From contig CANTUV010000014.1 of the NCBI GenBank assembly GCA_947685225.1, forward strand, positions 2,790,001 through 2,854,000: a DNA stretch of 64,000 nt. Direction: 5' to 3'. Position numbers and translations under genes: made by a program. Shown here piece by piece: positions 48,341 to 60,079 of the stretch (position 1 is its first letter; each line of letters starts with the position of its first letter). The stretch is from Garcia nutans. Taxonomy: Eukaryota; Streptophyta; Magnoliopsida; Malpighiales; Euphorbiaceae. The notes under the pieces were generated by a model. It made no database searches, was not told the DNA's origin, and was given only the letters and a program-made list of their open reading frames with translations.

Positions 48341-48714
48341 CCTGTTCAGTAATGCATACACCTAATATCAATAACTTTCTACACTAATATGTAGGCCAAC
48401 AATATTATACTTTCCTCAACCTGTAAAGTATCCTCTCTGTTTTGTATACCTTTATATTCATTGAAAATACATCTATTAAACATATATTTCCATAAATTTC
48501 CTCAACCTGCAATATATATATTGATTTGGGATCCCAACAAATACCATTCAACTTTTCTTCATCATTTTCTCTTTTAACTTCATCTTCATCGTCGTTTTGC
48601 TTTAGAAGTAGCACATATCTGACTTTCTTTGATTTGTTTCCCTATATTTGAGTAGACATCAACTTCTTAAGCCTAAAGCCTTTGGGGCTTGTTGTAGACA
48701 TGGCCCCAAATCAT
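48341..48714 (-). other. Non-repetitive, gene-like core in the right arm
   Basis: A break in the array with coding-like minus-strand sequence. A start-like MSTTSPKGFRLKKLM at about 48702 runs to a stop. A second in-frame stretch (48614-48405) reads LLLKQNDDEDEVKRENDEEK, then GICWDPKSIYILQVEEIYGN and ends RILYRLRKV. Composition and codon use look protein-like, unlike the array. I do not recognise the family. It may be a decayed gene of the element or a captured host fragment. Confidence 0.4.
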
Positions 48715-49770
48715 GTCAAATCATATAATGACATATCAAACCATATAAACCAATATCATCAAAGTTTCACACTGATTAGTCAATAAAAATATATTTTTTT
48801 ACTATTTAAAATAAGTAAACGACATCTATAACACAAATACTTTATTTTTACTAGTCCTATATCAAATCATATCATATCATATCAAGTCATATCATTAAAT
48901 ATCAAATCATATCAGTCAACAAAAATAATTTTCTTCATAATTTAAAATATATAAATAGCATATAGAATATATTCATATTTTAATAGTCTCATATCAAAGC
49001 ATATCAACATATATCAACAAAGATCAATCTATATTAGAAAAAAAAAAAACTCAGTTCTTTACTATTTGAAACATGTAATCAGCTTGTAGAACACAAAGTG
49101 ATGCATGCTTTGGCATTCCTAATTCAAAGCATGTCAAAACATTTTAACCCATATCAAGGCAGATCAATCCATATCAGTAAGTAAACAAACTTCTTTACTA
49201 TTTAATATACCTAAACATCATATAACACAACATCATTCATTCTTTAGTACACATCAAAGCATATTAACATATATCAATAAAGAAAAATGATCAGTCTTAA
49301 ACTATATTATAGTCTTAAATTGATCAACCATTAATAGATCACAATATATGTTTTTCAACCTGCGTTATGCAATAACAATCTATACCGAACTATATCAACC
49401 CATATCCATCTATATCGACCCATATCAATATTTAAATATATAATTATAGATTGTTTAACACAGCTAAACACCATTTAAAATACCCAAACACGATTTATAG
49501 TAGAAAATGATTCAATTCAATATAATCTCTTAATACATATATTGCCCATAGCAAACCATATCAACCCATATCAACAGATAAATATATAATTCTAGAATGT
49601 TTAACACACTTAAACACCATTTATAAAAAAATAATTTAATTCAATATAATCCCTTATCAAACCATATTAACTCATATCAATCTACATCAACTCATATCAT
49701 CTCATATGAATTCATATCAACCTATATCAACTCATATCAATCTATATCAACATATAAATGCATAATTCTA
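48715..49770. repeat. Right arm array, looser part
   Basis: CATATCAA-type words at lower density, mixed with longer segments that mirror left-arm units (TTTAACACACTTAAACACC at about 49590, and TTCAATATAATCCCTTA at about 49640). Confidence 0.75.
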
Positions 49771-49910
49771 GACTATTTAACACACCTAAACAACATTTAA
49801 AACAAAAAATGATTCAATCTATTATAATTCATTAACACATAGCCTTAAAGCCAATGACAATCCAAAACCCAACATTTCATAATCTAACCATCAATACAAA
49901 CTAATATCAA

Positions 49911-50110
49911 AATAATGACAGTTAATAAAAATCTAATAAAAAATCTAACAATGATAGTCAATAAAAATTCAACAAAAAATCTAACAATAACAGTCAATAA
50001 AATTTTAACAAGAAACCCAATAATGACAGTCAATAAAAATATAACAAAAAATTCAACAATGACAGTCAATAAAAATCTAACTATATCATAAAAAATTAAC
50101 AGTTAATAAA
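49911..50110. repeat. 36-base minisatellite, about six copies
   Basis: GACAGTCAATAAAA-type cores begin at 49917, 49953, 49989, 50025 and 50061, exactly 36 bases apart, with a sixth near 50098 and worn copies further right. The unit is about 36 bases of CAATGACAGTCAATAAAA plus an AAATCTAACA-rich half. It lies only in the right arm. Confidence 0.9.
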
Positions 50111-50861
50111 TGATATTAAAATATGCATTCAAAATTTCAATAATGATAGTCAATAAAACCTCAGCAACATCATATAAAATTTACAGTATATTAAAATAGA
50201 ACTTCAAGAATCCTATAATCAATCTTTTATAATGAATAAATACAGTTAATAAAAATCCAACAATACTATAAAAAAATTGACAGTATATTAAAATAGGACC
50301 TCAAAGCTTCAATAATCATTCTTTTACAATCAATAAACATCATTCTTTTCATCATTCTCTTAAAAAGCTAAAATCCAGAAAATTTATTAACGTAACTATT
50401 TGAAAATCGTAGAATGTCGAAATAGGTTTTTTCAATAAAGTTGAGCGAGAGAAAGAGATGCTTGCACTTTTTCAACAACTTCCATGGAGAGAGAGGTTGT
50501 TTTGCTTCGTTATAGAGCTTCTTTGGCTATAGAGAAAGAGAGAATATATATTTTTATGAAGATTTGAGAAAAGTTATGCTTTTTAGGAGGAAGAAAAGAA
50601 AAGGAAATAAGAGAGAAGGAGAAAAAAATGAGAAAAAAATTATTGTTAATGAGTTTAAGATATGAGAGAGGAGGAGGAAGAGAGGATGAAAAAGAAAGAC
50701 AGAGAGAGAGGAAAGGAAAGAGGCGTGGAGGATAGAAACAAGAAAAGAGCTTCTTTTTGGTAAAGGGCAATTGTTCAAAAGGATTTAAATAGGATTAATG
50801 AGGTTTAAAATATATTAAAGATTAATGTAAGGATATTTATTTAGTCAAATTTCAAAAAGTT

Positions 50862-52269
50862 AATATAAAATAATTACCAAATAGTAATTACATAAAATTT
50901 TTTTCTTCCATGAGTATTAAAGGAGATAAATTATTTGTTTGATGAGACTTGAAACTTATTTACATATTATTATTACTTTTTACATTAGACAGTTATAAAT
51001 TTTATATAAATTTTGTATAAAAATAGTATTGCTATTGATAAATTTTTTTTACAATAAGTTAATTTTATTGTAAAAAATTTATTGTGCGTTTGGTTACACA
51101 AAAATCCCAGAAAAAATTAACCATATAATCATGCTTGACCAATAATATTATGTTAGTTTGTAAATAATCTATGTAAAATAAAATATTGAGTCTACTAAAC
51201 TTTACCAATCAGTTGATAAAATATTTTACTTAGAAAAAAGTAAAAAAATATTTTACTAAAAAAATAGATTGAGAGACCCAGATATTAAAAGACAATCATA
51301 CTTTTAATTTAAAATGTGATAAAATAATAAAAAGATATTATAAGGATAGTTTATGTAGTGCTTAAACTTTTTCTGTAAAATTGGATTGCAACAAAATAAG
51401 TTAATATTTTTTTCAATTCATTTTTACAGTATTTTATTGCATCTTTCAAATACAATAATATAATCTTTTTCAGTAAAATATAATTCATATAATATATATT
51501 TATAAAATATATTTTCAGCAATTAATTTTTTTATTAATTTACCAAATGTATTATTATAGTAGTATGGTGCTTAATAAGACGACTTATGGTAATAATATAT
51601 TTTTAAAAAAATTAATATTGTCAATTATAGTATTTGGTATAATTTATCAATTATATTTTTTTTGTGTAATTTTGACTCCTAATTTAAAAATATATTGTTG
51701 TAAATTTAAGTATTGTTACATATATAATTTAAGAGTGAAAAAAATGGAATTTAAAAAAAATTATAAATTTTTGGTGGCAACAATTATATCAACCAATGAA
51801 AAGCTAATATTTTCCATGAGCAAAGCAATGTAAGAAGTGCGATCGATAAAGTGATGAGCGGTGAGGGACAAAGCAATCAATAAGAAGAGAAGAAAAAGGT
51901 GAGAAATGAGTGCACATAATTTTGGGTGAGCCTATACCAGCTAAGCATTTATATGTTTGTTCTCATAATGAATTCTACTATTCATAATATTATATTCATA
52001 ATTACTTTCTACTAAGTGCTATTATATTTTTATTTTTTTTATGAAAAAGAAAATATTACCACGTGGGTTGATATAAATAATAAGAGACATATTGCCCCTA
52101 AAATAAAATTTCACGTTCGAGCTTTGTAATTAAAAAAATTATATTAAAAAAGACATCTCTTTCAAAATTCAACAGTGTTCAAATTTAAATTAATCAATAA
52201 TATCTCATATACTAGATAATTCAATAAAAAAAATTATTGAATCAAAATAACATTGGCCTGAATTATATT
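50862..52269. other. AT-rich spacer
   Basis: No gene recognised. The open frame 51546-51833 is AT-driven and has no motif. Confidence 0.4.
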
Positions 52270-52560
52270 AGCATTCAATTAAATCCTTCAACAAACATAC
52301 ACACTCTTCGGCCAATATTTCAAAATAAGTGAAATTTGTGGCATTATTATTGATGGCTTGAACTACATTAAGAAAATTTGACTCAAACATCACTCTGTCC
52401 AACAGTAAGCCCTTCACCTAATTGATTTAAGGCCTCTTTGCAATTGATAATCTCAGCAAGAACAGGATCCATAATCCCCCCTCCTTGCTACACTTTCGCT
52501 GCAGTTAGGCTACCCCTACTGTCCCTAAGCACACTACACTAGCACCATATATAACGTTGA
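52270..52560 (-). mobile_element. LINE RNase H-domain scrap
   Basis: Minus-strand frames broken by stops and shifts read DPVLAEIINCKEALNQLGEG, then VVQAINNNATNFTYFEILAE and CVCLLKDL. These resemble the RNase H-like (RVT_3) domain at the end of plant L1-type LINE proteins. No A tail or duplication was found, so this is an old fragment. Confidence 0.55.
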
Positions 52561-52688
52561 TGAAGGGAAATATATTCACTAATATATAGTTGTAACTCCA
52601 GCAAAAATTTTACACTTTTTTTTTAATCTCTCGTTAGCTTTTTGTTGGACATTTATTTTTTAGTTAATTGAAATTTCTCAAAGTAATA

Positions 52689-52795
52689 AAAGGATAGATT
52701 GATAATATATCAACCCCAACATTTAAGGATAGATTGATAATATATCAATCCCATCATTTAAGGATAGATTGATAATATATCAACCCGAACATTTA
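52689..52795. repeat. Three tandem copies of a ~37-base unit
   Basis: AAGGATAGATTGATAATA occurs three times, each followed by TATCAAYCCNANCATTT, at steps of about 37 bases. The copies differ at only a few positions. Confidence 0.9.
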
Positions 52796-53025
52796 AGTTA
52801 TGTAACCAATAAATTTTGATTATTAACTTACTATTAAATATTTAAAAAGACATAAACTTTAAAAAATTATGCAAAATTAAAATTGTATTGTACTTTTAAC
52901 TTATATTACATAAAATATATACTCCTTTCGTCCCACAAAAGAATATACTTATTTTTCTTATTTTGTAAGAATTAAGAAATATTAATTATTTTTATTAAAT
53001 ATATATATATATATATTTTCTATTA

Positions 53026-56000
53026 CACTACAAGAATGTAATGAATTTCTGAGAAAAATTTACTGATAGAAAAAATTTTATTGGCAATATCGATAAAATA
53101 CCGAGAGAAAAAATTTAAAAAATAAAATAAAAAATACACCGATAGAAAAATTTTATCGACAATAATTTCGCCAACAGATAGTGGTAACAATTACCAATAA
53201 CATGCATCTTCTCTCGGTATATAGTAAGATTTTTACCGATAAAAATATGTCTGTAGGTAAATACTGGCAGAAAAATATTTTTGTCAGTAAATTAATATTT
53301 ACAGGGCCAAAATTTATAGCTCATTATGAACCATTTATTGACAGAAATATTTTTCTGTAGGTAAATACCGACAGAAATATTTTTCTATCGATAAATGAAT
53401 ATTCACAGGGTAAAATTTTACCGCCTATTATGAGTCATTTACCGATAGAAATATCTGCCTATAGGTAAATACCGACAGAAAAATATTTCTGTCGATAAAT
53501 AAATATTTACAAAGCCGAACTTTTATCACCTATTGTGAGCTGTTTATCGATAGAAAAATATTTTTATCGATAAATGAATATTCGTAGGGCAGAAATTTTA
53601 TCGCTCAAATATTTATTTACCGATAAAAATATTTTCTGTGGGTAAATATAGATAGAAAAATATTTTTGTTGGTAAATACCGATAGAAAAATATTTTTGTA
53701 GGTAAATAAATATTAGCAGGACGAGAATTTTACTATTCATTGTGAATCATTTACCGACAGAAATATTTTTTTATTGGCAAATACTGACAAAAATACTTTT
53801 TTGTAGCTAAATACCAATATAAAAATATTTCTGTAGGTAAAAACCTATAAAAAAATATTTTTATCAGTAAATAAATATTTAAATTTCCATCTATGTTGAG
53901 CCATTTACCCACAGAAATATTTTTCTATAGGTAAATACCAATAAAAACATTTTTGTGGGTAAATACCAATAGAAAAATATTTCTGTCGGTAAATAAATAC
54001 TCATAGGGCAAAAATTTTACCACCCATTATGAGTTATTTATCGACAGAAATATTTTTCTGTAGGTAAATACAGACAAAAAAGTATTTCTATAAGTAAATA
54101 CTGACAGAAAAATATTTCTGTCGATAAATAAATATCCGCAGGGCGAAAGTTTTACCATCCATTATTAGTCATTTACCGAAAGAAATATTTTTTTGTAGGT
54201 AAATACTGATAGAAAAATATTTTTATAGGTAAATTTACCGATAAATATTAGTGTTTGTCGATTAAATTTGACTATAAAATAAAATATTTTTTCTTTTTCT
54301 CCATTTTTACCGATCTTATTTATTTCTTTGTTTTTTTTCTGCCTCCCTCTGTCTTTGTCTATCTCTGTTTGTTTATTTTTTTTATTTTTTTTGCTCGAAG
54401 AAGAAGAAGAAGAAAAAAAAAGAAGAAAAAAGTATATTTATTTGGATTTTTTTATTTTTTTAAATATTATAATAAATTTTGTTTTTAGTTTATTTTTCTA
54501 TTTGTTGTTATTTATCATAAAATTTATATTTTGTGTTGGAATTTTATGAGTATTGTAGTTTAGGTTGATTAATTATATTTGTTTGTATGTTATTTGATTT
54601 TTAGGATATTTTGATTATTTGTAAATTTATTTAATCATAATATTATTTTAGGGAAATTTAAAATTTTTATATTATATTTAGAAATTTTTTTGTATTTAGA
54701 GTTTTATATTTTTATGGCATTTTTAGAATTTTTTTAAAAAAAAATTAGGTAAATTTTTATTTAGATATCTGAAAAAAAATTATATTTGTAATTATATTTT
54801 ATTAAATCAAAATATTATTTAGGAAAATTTAAATTTTTTATAATATATTTAGAATTTTTTTGTATTTAGAATTTTATTTAGGGTTTTAAATTTTTTAGAG
54901 TATTTTTATGATTTTTTAAAAATATTTTTGTAAAAATTGCTTATTTTTATAATTTTTAGAATAAAAAATAAAAAAAATTAATTTTTAATTTTTTGATTAA
55001 ACAGAATAATTTTTTAGAGAATTTTAAAATTTTTTGTTATATTTTTAGAAATTTTTTAATAAATAGAAATATTTTTGGGTGTTAGATTTTTGTTATGGTA
55101 TTTTTTTTAAAATTTTTTTAAAAAAATAATTAGGTAAATTTTTTTTATTTAAATAGAATATGTTGTAGGAAACTTTAAATTTTTTGTTATATTTTTAGAA
55201 TTTTTAGTAAATAGAAATATTTTAGATTTTTTAGAGTATTTTATGAATTTTTAATTAATTAGTATTAAAAATTAAAATTATATAGTTAGTTTATTATTTT
55301 ATAGGAAATTAGTGCTTAAAAATATTTATATTTAAAAAATTAAAAATTTTGATTTTATAATTTTATAAATTTTTTCAGGAGCAGATGTAGACCAAAATAC
55401 AGAGGTTGGTGTAACAATAACCTAATTGATTTTGTAATTTTATGAATTTTTATTCAATTTTTTTCTATGTATTTTAATTTTATACTTTCTATATAATTTT
55501 ATTATTTTTATATACATTTATTTTATACTTATTCATTTGTTAAATTTAATTTTTATTTTAATATAAATTTATTTTTATTATTTTTTTAATATTCAATTCG
55601 TTCATACAATTTATATATACATTATAAAAATAATAAAATAATAATTTAAAAGTAATTAAATTTATAAAAAAAACCTTTTTTACCAATAGGTACATAGACT
55701 CTGTCAGCAAATATATTGCCGACTTAAAATTTTATTGGCAACACTGATAAAAATGAGCAGGACTAGTTTTACTAGAATTACTCACTAAGAAATTTTTTGT
55801 AGGTAATACGATAAAAAATTAAATCGTCTGTAAATTTTGCAGACTATATTTATATTGGTATTATCGACAGAAAATTTTTTCTTGAAAATTTACCGACAGA
55901 TATTTTTTTATCAGTATTTTTATTATCGGCAAAAATATATAACTACAAAATTTTTTATCGATAATCCATCGGTAAATGTAATTACTGACAAAAAATTAAG

Positions 56001-56049
56001 AATTACAGACGAATTTTTTTTGTCGGTAATTTGATATATTTTTATAGTA
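53026..56049. mobile_element. Non-autonomous CACTA (En/Spm) element, 3.0 kb
   Basis: The left end is CACTACAAGAATGTAATG. The reverse of the right end is TACTATAAAAATATATC, an inverted match with the first base changed. TTA at 53023-53025 and 56050-56052 is the 3-base duplication expected for CACTA. Subterminal regions (53050-54240 and 55680-56035) are packed with TACCGACAGAAA words in both orientations. The interior (54240-55680) is T-rich, with a CT stretch, a GAAGAAGAAG-rich patch and a short CAGGAGCAGATG-type segment near 55378. No transposase frame is present, so the element depends on a helper. Confidence 0.8.
53330..54240. repeat. CACTA subterminal repeat array
   Basis: Repeated modules of CATTTACCGACAGAAATATT, TTCTGTAGGTAAATA and CAGGGCGAAAATTTTACC words. 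Module starts near 53332, 53435, 53540, 53748, 53901, 54033 and 54170, so spacing varies from about 104 to over 200 bases. Such repeats bind transposase in En/Spm elements. Confidence 0.8.
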
Positions 56050-56207
56050 TTATATCTTTATTTTAGTACAAGATATATTTAATTAATTAATATTAAATGA
56101 AAATATTATAGAGAATTTATATAATAGCTAGTTTATTAAAATAATAAGTTATAATTTGAAATAATCAAAATAGAAAAGTGAGCCTATCTTTACGAGAATA
56201 GAAAGTA

Positions 56208-57056
56208 TATTAATAACTTTTTTTTAATTGCCTTTAGGGTGAATTGTCCTAGAGCAAACTCTCTAAACTTAACCCAAGCTGGTCTTGGATAACAAATTAA
56301 CAGTCTAAAGATCAAGGTTTAACATCTTAAATTATATATAAAGAGTTTGAATCTCATCTTTAAATATATTTTTCAATGTACTAAAAAAAATAAAAGATTA
56401 AACAACTTGCTGTTTTCTATTTTATAAAATAAGCATTTAATTATTTAAATATTAATTTTTTAAATTTGTAATAAGAGCAATATTTTTGGATCACTTTATT
56501 AAGATTAATATTAGGTATTTTCTAGAATAAATAAAAAAAAGTAATTTATATCGTAGATTTAAAAATACTTAAACTCTCTCTCTATATATTAGTTTATAAA
56601 ATAGGAGAATATTTAAATTTAAATTTGAAATTTATTTAAATTTTAACACATATATTTAACCTTAAATTAAATTTATACAGGCATGGCATTTTTTCCTATT
56701 ATACAATGAAAATAGCTCCTGATGATATTAAATGTTTCAGGTGGAATTTGAATTTTCAAAGCGTTGCAAAATAAGGAAAAAGAATCAAACCAAGTGACTG
56801 TCACAAGAGGTTTCGGCAAGCACATTCAATAGTGAAATCAAATATAGGTATTTTGACAAAATAATAGTACAAAAATTATTATAATATGTGTACATTTCTT
56901 AGAATTTACTTATTTATAGAAAATTTAAAGCTAATGTTATTCATCGCTATATATATATATATGTGAAAGTATGAAATTTTGATAATTTTTAAATTATATT
57001 AATATATATTGTAATCTTCTTCTTCTTCTTCTTTTTTGGTAAAAAAATACAATTAA
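56208..57056. other. Spacer
   Basis: AT-rich DNA with a CTT microsatellite at about 57015-57035. No gene is seen. Confidence 0.4.
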
Positions 57057-57432
57057 ATATGGAGATTACTATTAATATAATCCCACATGAATTTGAGATG
57101 AAAAAAATATATAATTTAATATATAGTAAGAAATTATCACCTAAATATCTGGTGCTGGATATTTTAGTCAAAACAGTATTCAATATACCAATATATATAT
57201 ATATATATTATACATTGGACTCTTATATAATTGTCACGTCCCTCAATTCATAATGATAATAATAAAAATTTAATATGTATGGTATTAGAGCGTACTTATA
57301 TTCAATGTCTAATTCTATCCGGCTCAATATTTCAAGGAAAGTTAGTACTAGATATTTAAATCATAATACTATCTAATATAGCAATATATATATTGTAATA
57401 TTAATATTCTCATATAATTATTACCTTTTTCA

Positions 57433-57466
<34 letters not shown>
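57057..57466 (+). mobile_element. Small LTR (TRIM-like) element, copy B, partial
   Basis: Same family as the element at 31070. A first LTR-like copy (57057-57268) ends with TCAATTCATAAT and AAT-type units. TGGTATTAGAGC (57281-57292), a good tRNA-Met primer-binding site, follows at once, then the ATTCAATGTCTAATTCTATCC interior word. A shortened second LTR-like copy (about 57338-57466) ends in the AAT/AAC tract. Confidence 0.55.
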
Positions 57467-57467
<1 letters not shown>

Positions 57468-58319
57468 CAACATGCACACACATGTTTGGTCTTTCATTAA
57501 CATCAAGAGAAGTTGTTAAACCACAAACCCATTCAATCAATTAGACATATTAACTTACTGTAATTTTTTTCCTTCAAAAATAAATTATTATATAATGTTT
57601 AGAGTCATGTCCTCAAATGGCACCATCATGCAGTCTCTTAGGTGACATCATGCACCTCAAGATTAATTCATCCAACAATAATACACTATAAACAAAAAGT
57701 TGTTATACATAGGAAGATCAAATAAAAGAAAATAAATTGAATTAATTATATTTATACCTCATATAGCATCATACTTTAACTCTAATAGGCGATTCTAAGT
57801 CCAAGTAGGCATGGCTACAATTTTAGAAATTCGTTTTGGGAAATGCATTAGTTGGAATCCGAACAAAATCAAACTTTCTATGATTCGATTCAGTTCCAAA
57901 TCGATGGTGATTCTCATTCCACTTCGATTTCAGTTTCAGTTTTGATCACTCATTCTCTATTTTTTTTTCTTTAATAAAAAAATTTTAAAAATCTTTCAAT
58001 TTAAATTTCTTCACATAAACATGTAAAAAATGTTTATTTAAATTTAATTTTATAAGAAATTAATTACATAATATTATAAACAAATAGAGATGGACATGGT
58101 AGTGTGTTCCGTTTACCTATGCTTAGATTATTGTAAGTCAAGCATTTGATGTATATAAGATTTAGTATAACTTTATACGCTCTTAATCTCAATTATAATC
58201 AATAAACTGCTTTGAACAGACTAATGAAATATTTGAGAGATATCATAAATTATGATTTTTTATTAGGTAGATTTCTCAATGTTTTAGAAGGGTACAACAA
58301 TTGAAAACTGAACTTTTAA
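57467..58319. other. Spacer
   Basis: No gene recognised. 57790-58000 is less AT-rich and has repeated TTCGATTYMRTT words, possibly part of an unidentified MITE. Confidence 0.35.
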
Positions 58320-58810
58320 TTTAAATGAAACAAAATCCATAAGTAGATATATATATATTTATGTAAAACATATAGTTTTTTTTATATGTTGTTTATATAT
58401 CATGTATGTGTTGTATATATTTTTATATATTTGTAGCATCCAAATGTCAAAAATATAGTTATATATATTCTGTATATGTTGTATATATAGTTTATATCTC
58501 ATGTATATATTTTATGAGTTTCATATATTTATTGTATTTTAAATATTAAAATATATAGTTTCTTTATATATTGTGTATATGTTATATATATTTCATATAT
58601 TTATTGCATTTTAAATATTAAAAAATATATTTTTTATGCATCGTGTGTATATCATATATTTGACTTATATTTCTAATATAAATCATATATTTGACTTATA
58701 TTTCTAGTATATATTATTTATATTTTATATATTCGTTGTATTTTAAATGTTAAAACATATAATTTTTTATATGTCATTTATATATTGTATATATTATTTA
58801 TATATTGTGT
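58320..58810. repeat. Degenerate AT-rich tandem repeat, 60-100-base period
   Basis: Repeated TTTTTATATGTTGTNTATATATCATGTATATG-like and TTGTATTTTAAATATTAAA-like modules, about five copies. Confidence 0.6.
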
Positions 58811-60079
58811 ATATATTGCTGATAGAAAATCACTAAAAAATAGAGAAAATGTTTGAAAATACTGAGAAAAAAGAGAACATGTAACTATAAAAAACCGTAA
58901 AAGTGAGAACAATGAAATTAAAAAAGAAAAAGTTAAAAGTAATATAAAGTGCATTTTTTAAAAAAATATTGCGGTAGCATTTGACATGAGCTGAAAAGTT
59001 AGGCCCAGTTTAACTGGAATCTTATATTTGGTTTTTGTTTTGTTCAGCCAAATTTTTAGTTGATCTTTTGATAAAAATATAAAAAAACTTAAAAATAATT
59101 TTAAATTTATCAAATTTATAAAACATTAAAATTTATAAAACATTTATCAAAATATCAAAATTTTATTAATTTATAAAGAGTTTATACTGAATTTATACTG
59201 AGTTTATTATAAATTTTATAAAGTTTTATTATGAATTTATTATGAATATATAATTAAATAATTAAAATACTCGTGATAAAAAGTATATATTTTAAAAAAT
59301 ATGATGGAGAGTGTGATTTTTTTTAATTTTTTTAAAGTGATAGTCTTTTTTCTTATTATTATTTTTTATCTTTATAGCCATCAAACATATATCAAATATT
59401 TATAATATTTATCAAACATACATAATATTTATATAATAAAATTAATATATTTTTTAAATTTTTTATGTGTATAATATATTAAATTTATCTTAAAATAAAT
59501 TTAATAATTTATATATATATTTATATATTTTATTTTTTTGCTTGTTATTTATTTTATATAATTAAAATTAAAATTAAAATTTTTTATAAAAATTAATAAA
59601 GTTTCCATATAAAAAAATAATTTAAAATATTAATTTTTAATTTAGAATATTTTTATTTAATAATAAAATTAAAAAAAAATAAAATTACAGTAAAATTTTA
59701 ATTATACTGAAAGAAGAGATATTTAAAAAATTATTTTATTGAGGTGTAAAATATTTTTAAAATTTTACTTTAATTTTTATAAAAATATAAATATTTTAAT
59801 TTTTTTTTATAGTATTTATGGAGTAAAGTTTATTTTTTAGATGTTTTGTGGAGTCCTTTCTTCTATGTAGCGAAAGGGGAATAACCAATCCATAGAAGGA
59901 TTAGAATTGGGCGCTAGGCACCGACTAGGCACAGGAGATTGCGATTTAAACGACGTCGTCCACTGAGGCACTTTAAAAATCGATCAGGCCATCCTACAAA
60001 ATCAAAATTCCACCGAAAACCGAAACGAAAGGAGACGAGATATCGAACTTGCTTCTGGTTCTAACAGGAAGAGTCGAAA
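58811..60079. promoter_or_regulatory. Spacer and promoter of the YJU2B-like gene
   Basis: AT-rich to 59850, then mixed composition over the last 230 bases, which marks the promoter and leader. A perfect palindrome ACGACGTCGT lies at 59950-59959, inside a longer AAACGACGTCGT motif common upstream of plant genes. No TATA box is clear, as usual for housekeeping genes. Confidence 0.45.

Larger units (their letters stand above)
45423..50853. mobile_element. Giant foldback-like element with satellite arms
   Basis: A 5.4 kb inverted-repeat structure. The outer ends match in inverted orientation: left from GGAATTAATCAAG, right reversed from GAAATTTGACTAA, followed by CT-rich blocks on the left (45528-46000) and GA-rich blocks on the right (50450-50760). 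AAAAAGTT at 45415-45422 and 50854-50861 is a candidate target duplication. Inside, the left arm (46165-47090) is an array of TTGATATGGG-type words. The right arm (47690-48340 and 48715-49770) is the same word reversed (CCCATATCAA). Longer units also mirror: the TTTAAGTGTGYTAAAC segment with GATTGAATTATTTT on the left appears reversed on the right. No transposase is recognised. The layout fits a Foldback or long-TIR Mutator-like non-autonomous element, but no known family could be assigned. Confidence 0.65.
52922..56205. mobile_element. Stowaway-type MITE split by a CACTA element
   Basis: The left half (52922-53025) starts CTCCTTTCGTCCCACAAAAG after TA. The right half (56053-56205), reversed, starts CTTTCTATTCTCGTAAAG before TA (56206-56207). 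Both then run into CTTATTTT/CACTTTTC and TATTTTG-like blocks. Joined, the MITE is about 257 bases, a normal Stowaway length. The CACTA element and its 3-base duplication sit between the halves. Confidence 0.65.

Noticed and set aside
49911..50110. Regular 36-base repeats that could suggest a CRISPR array
   Set aside because: The repeats are directly tandem with no unique spacers, in an AT-rich plant transposon, and no cas genes are present. It is a minisatellite.
51546..51833. 95-codon open frame
   Set aside because: AT-driven composition with runs of Lys, Ile and Tyr, and no motif or splice context.
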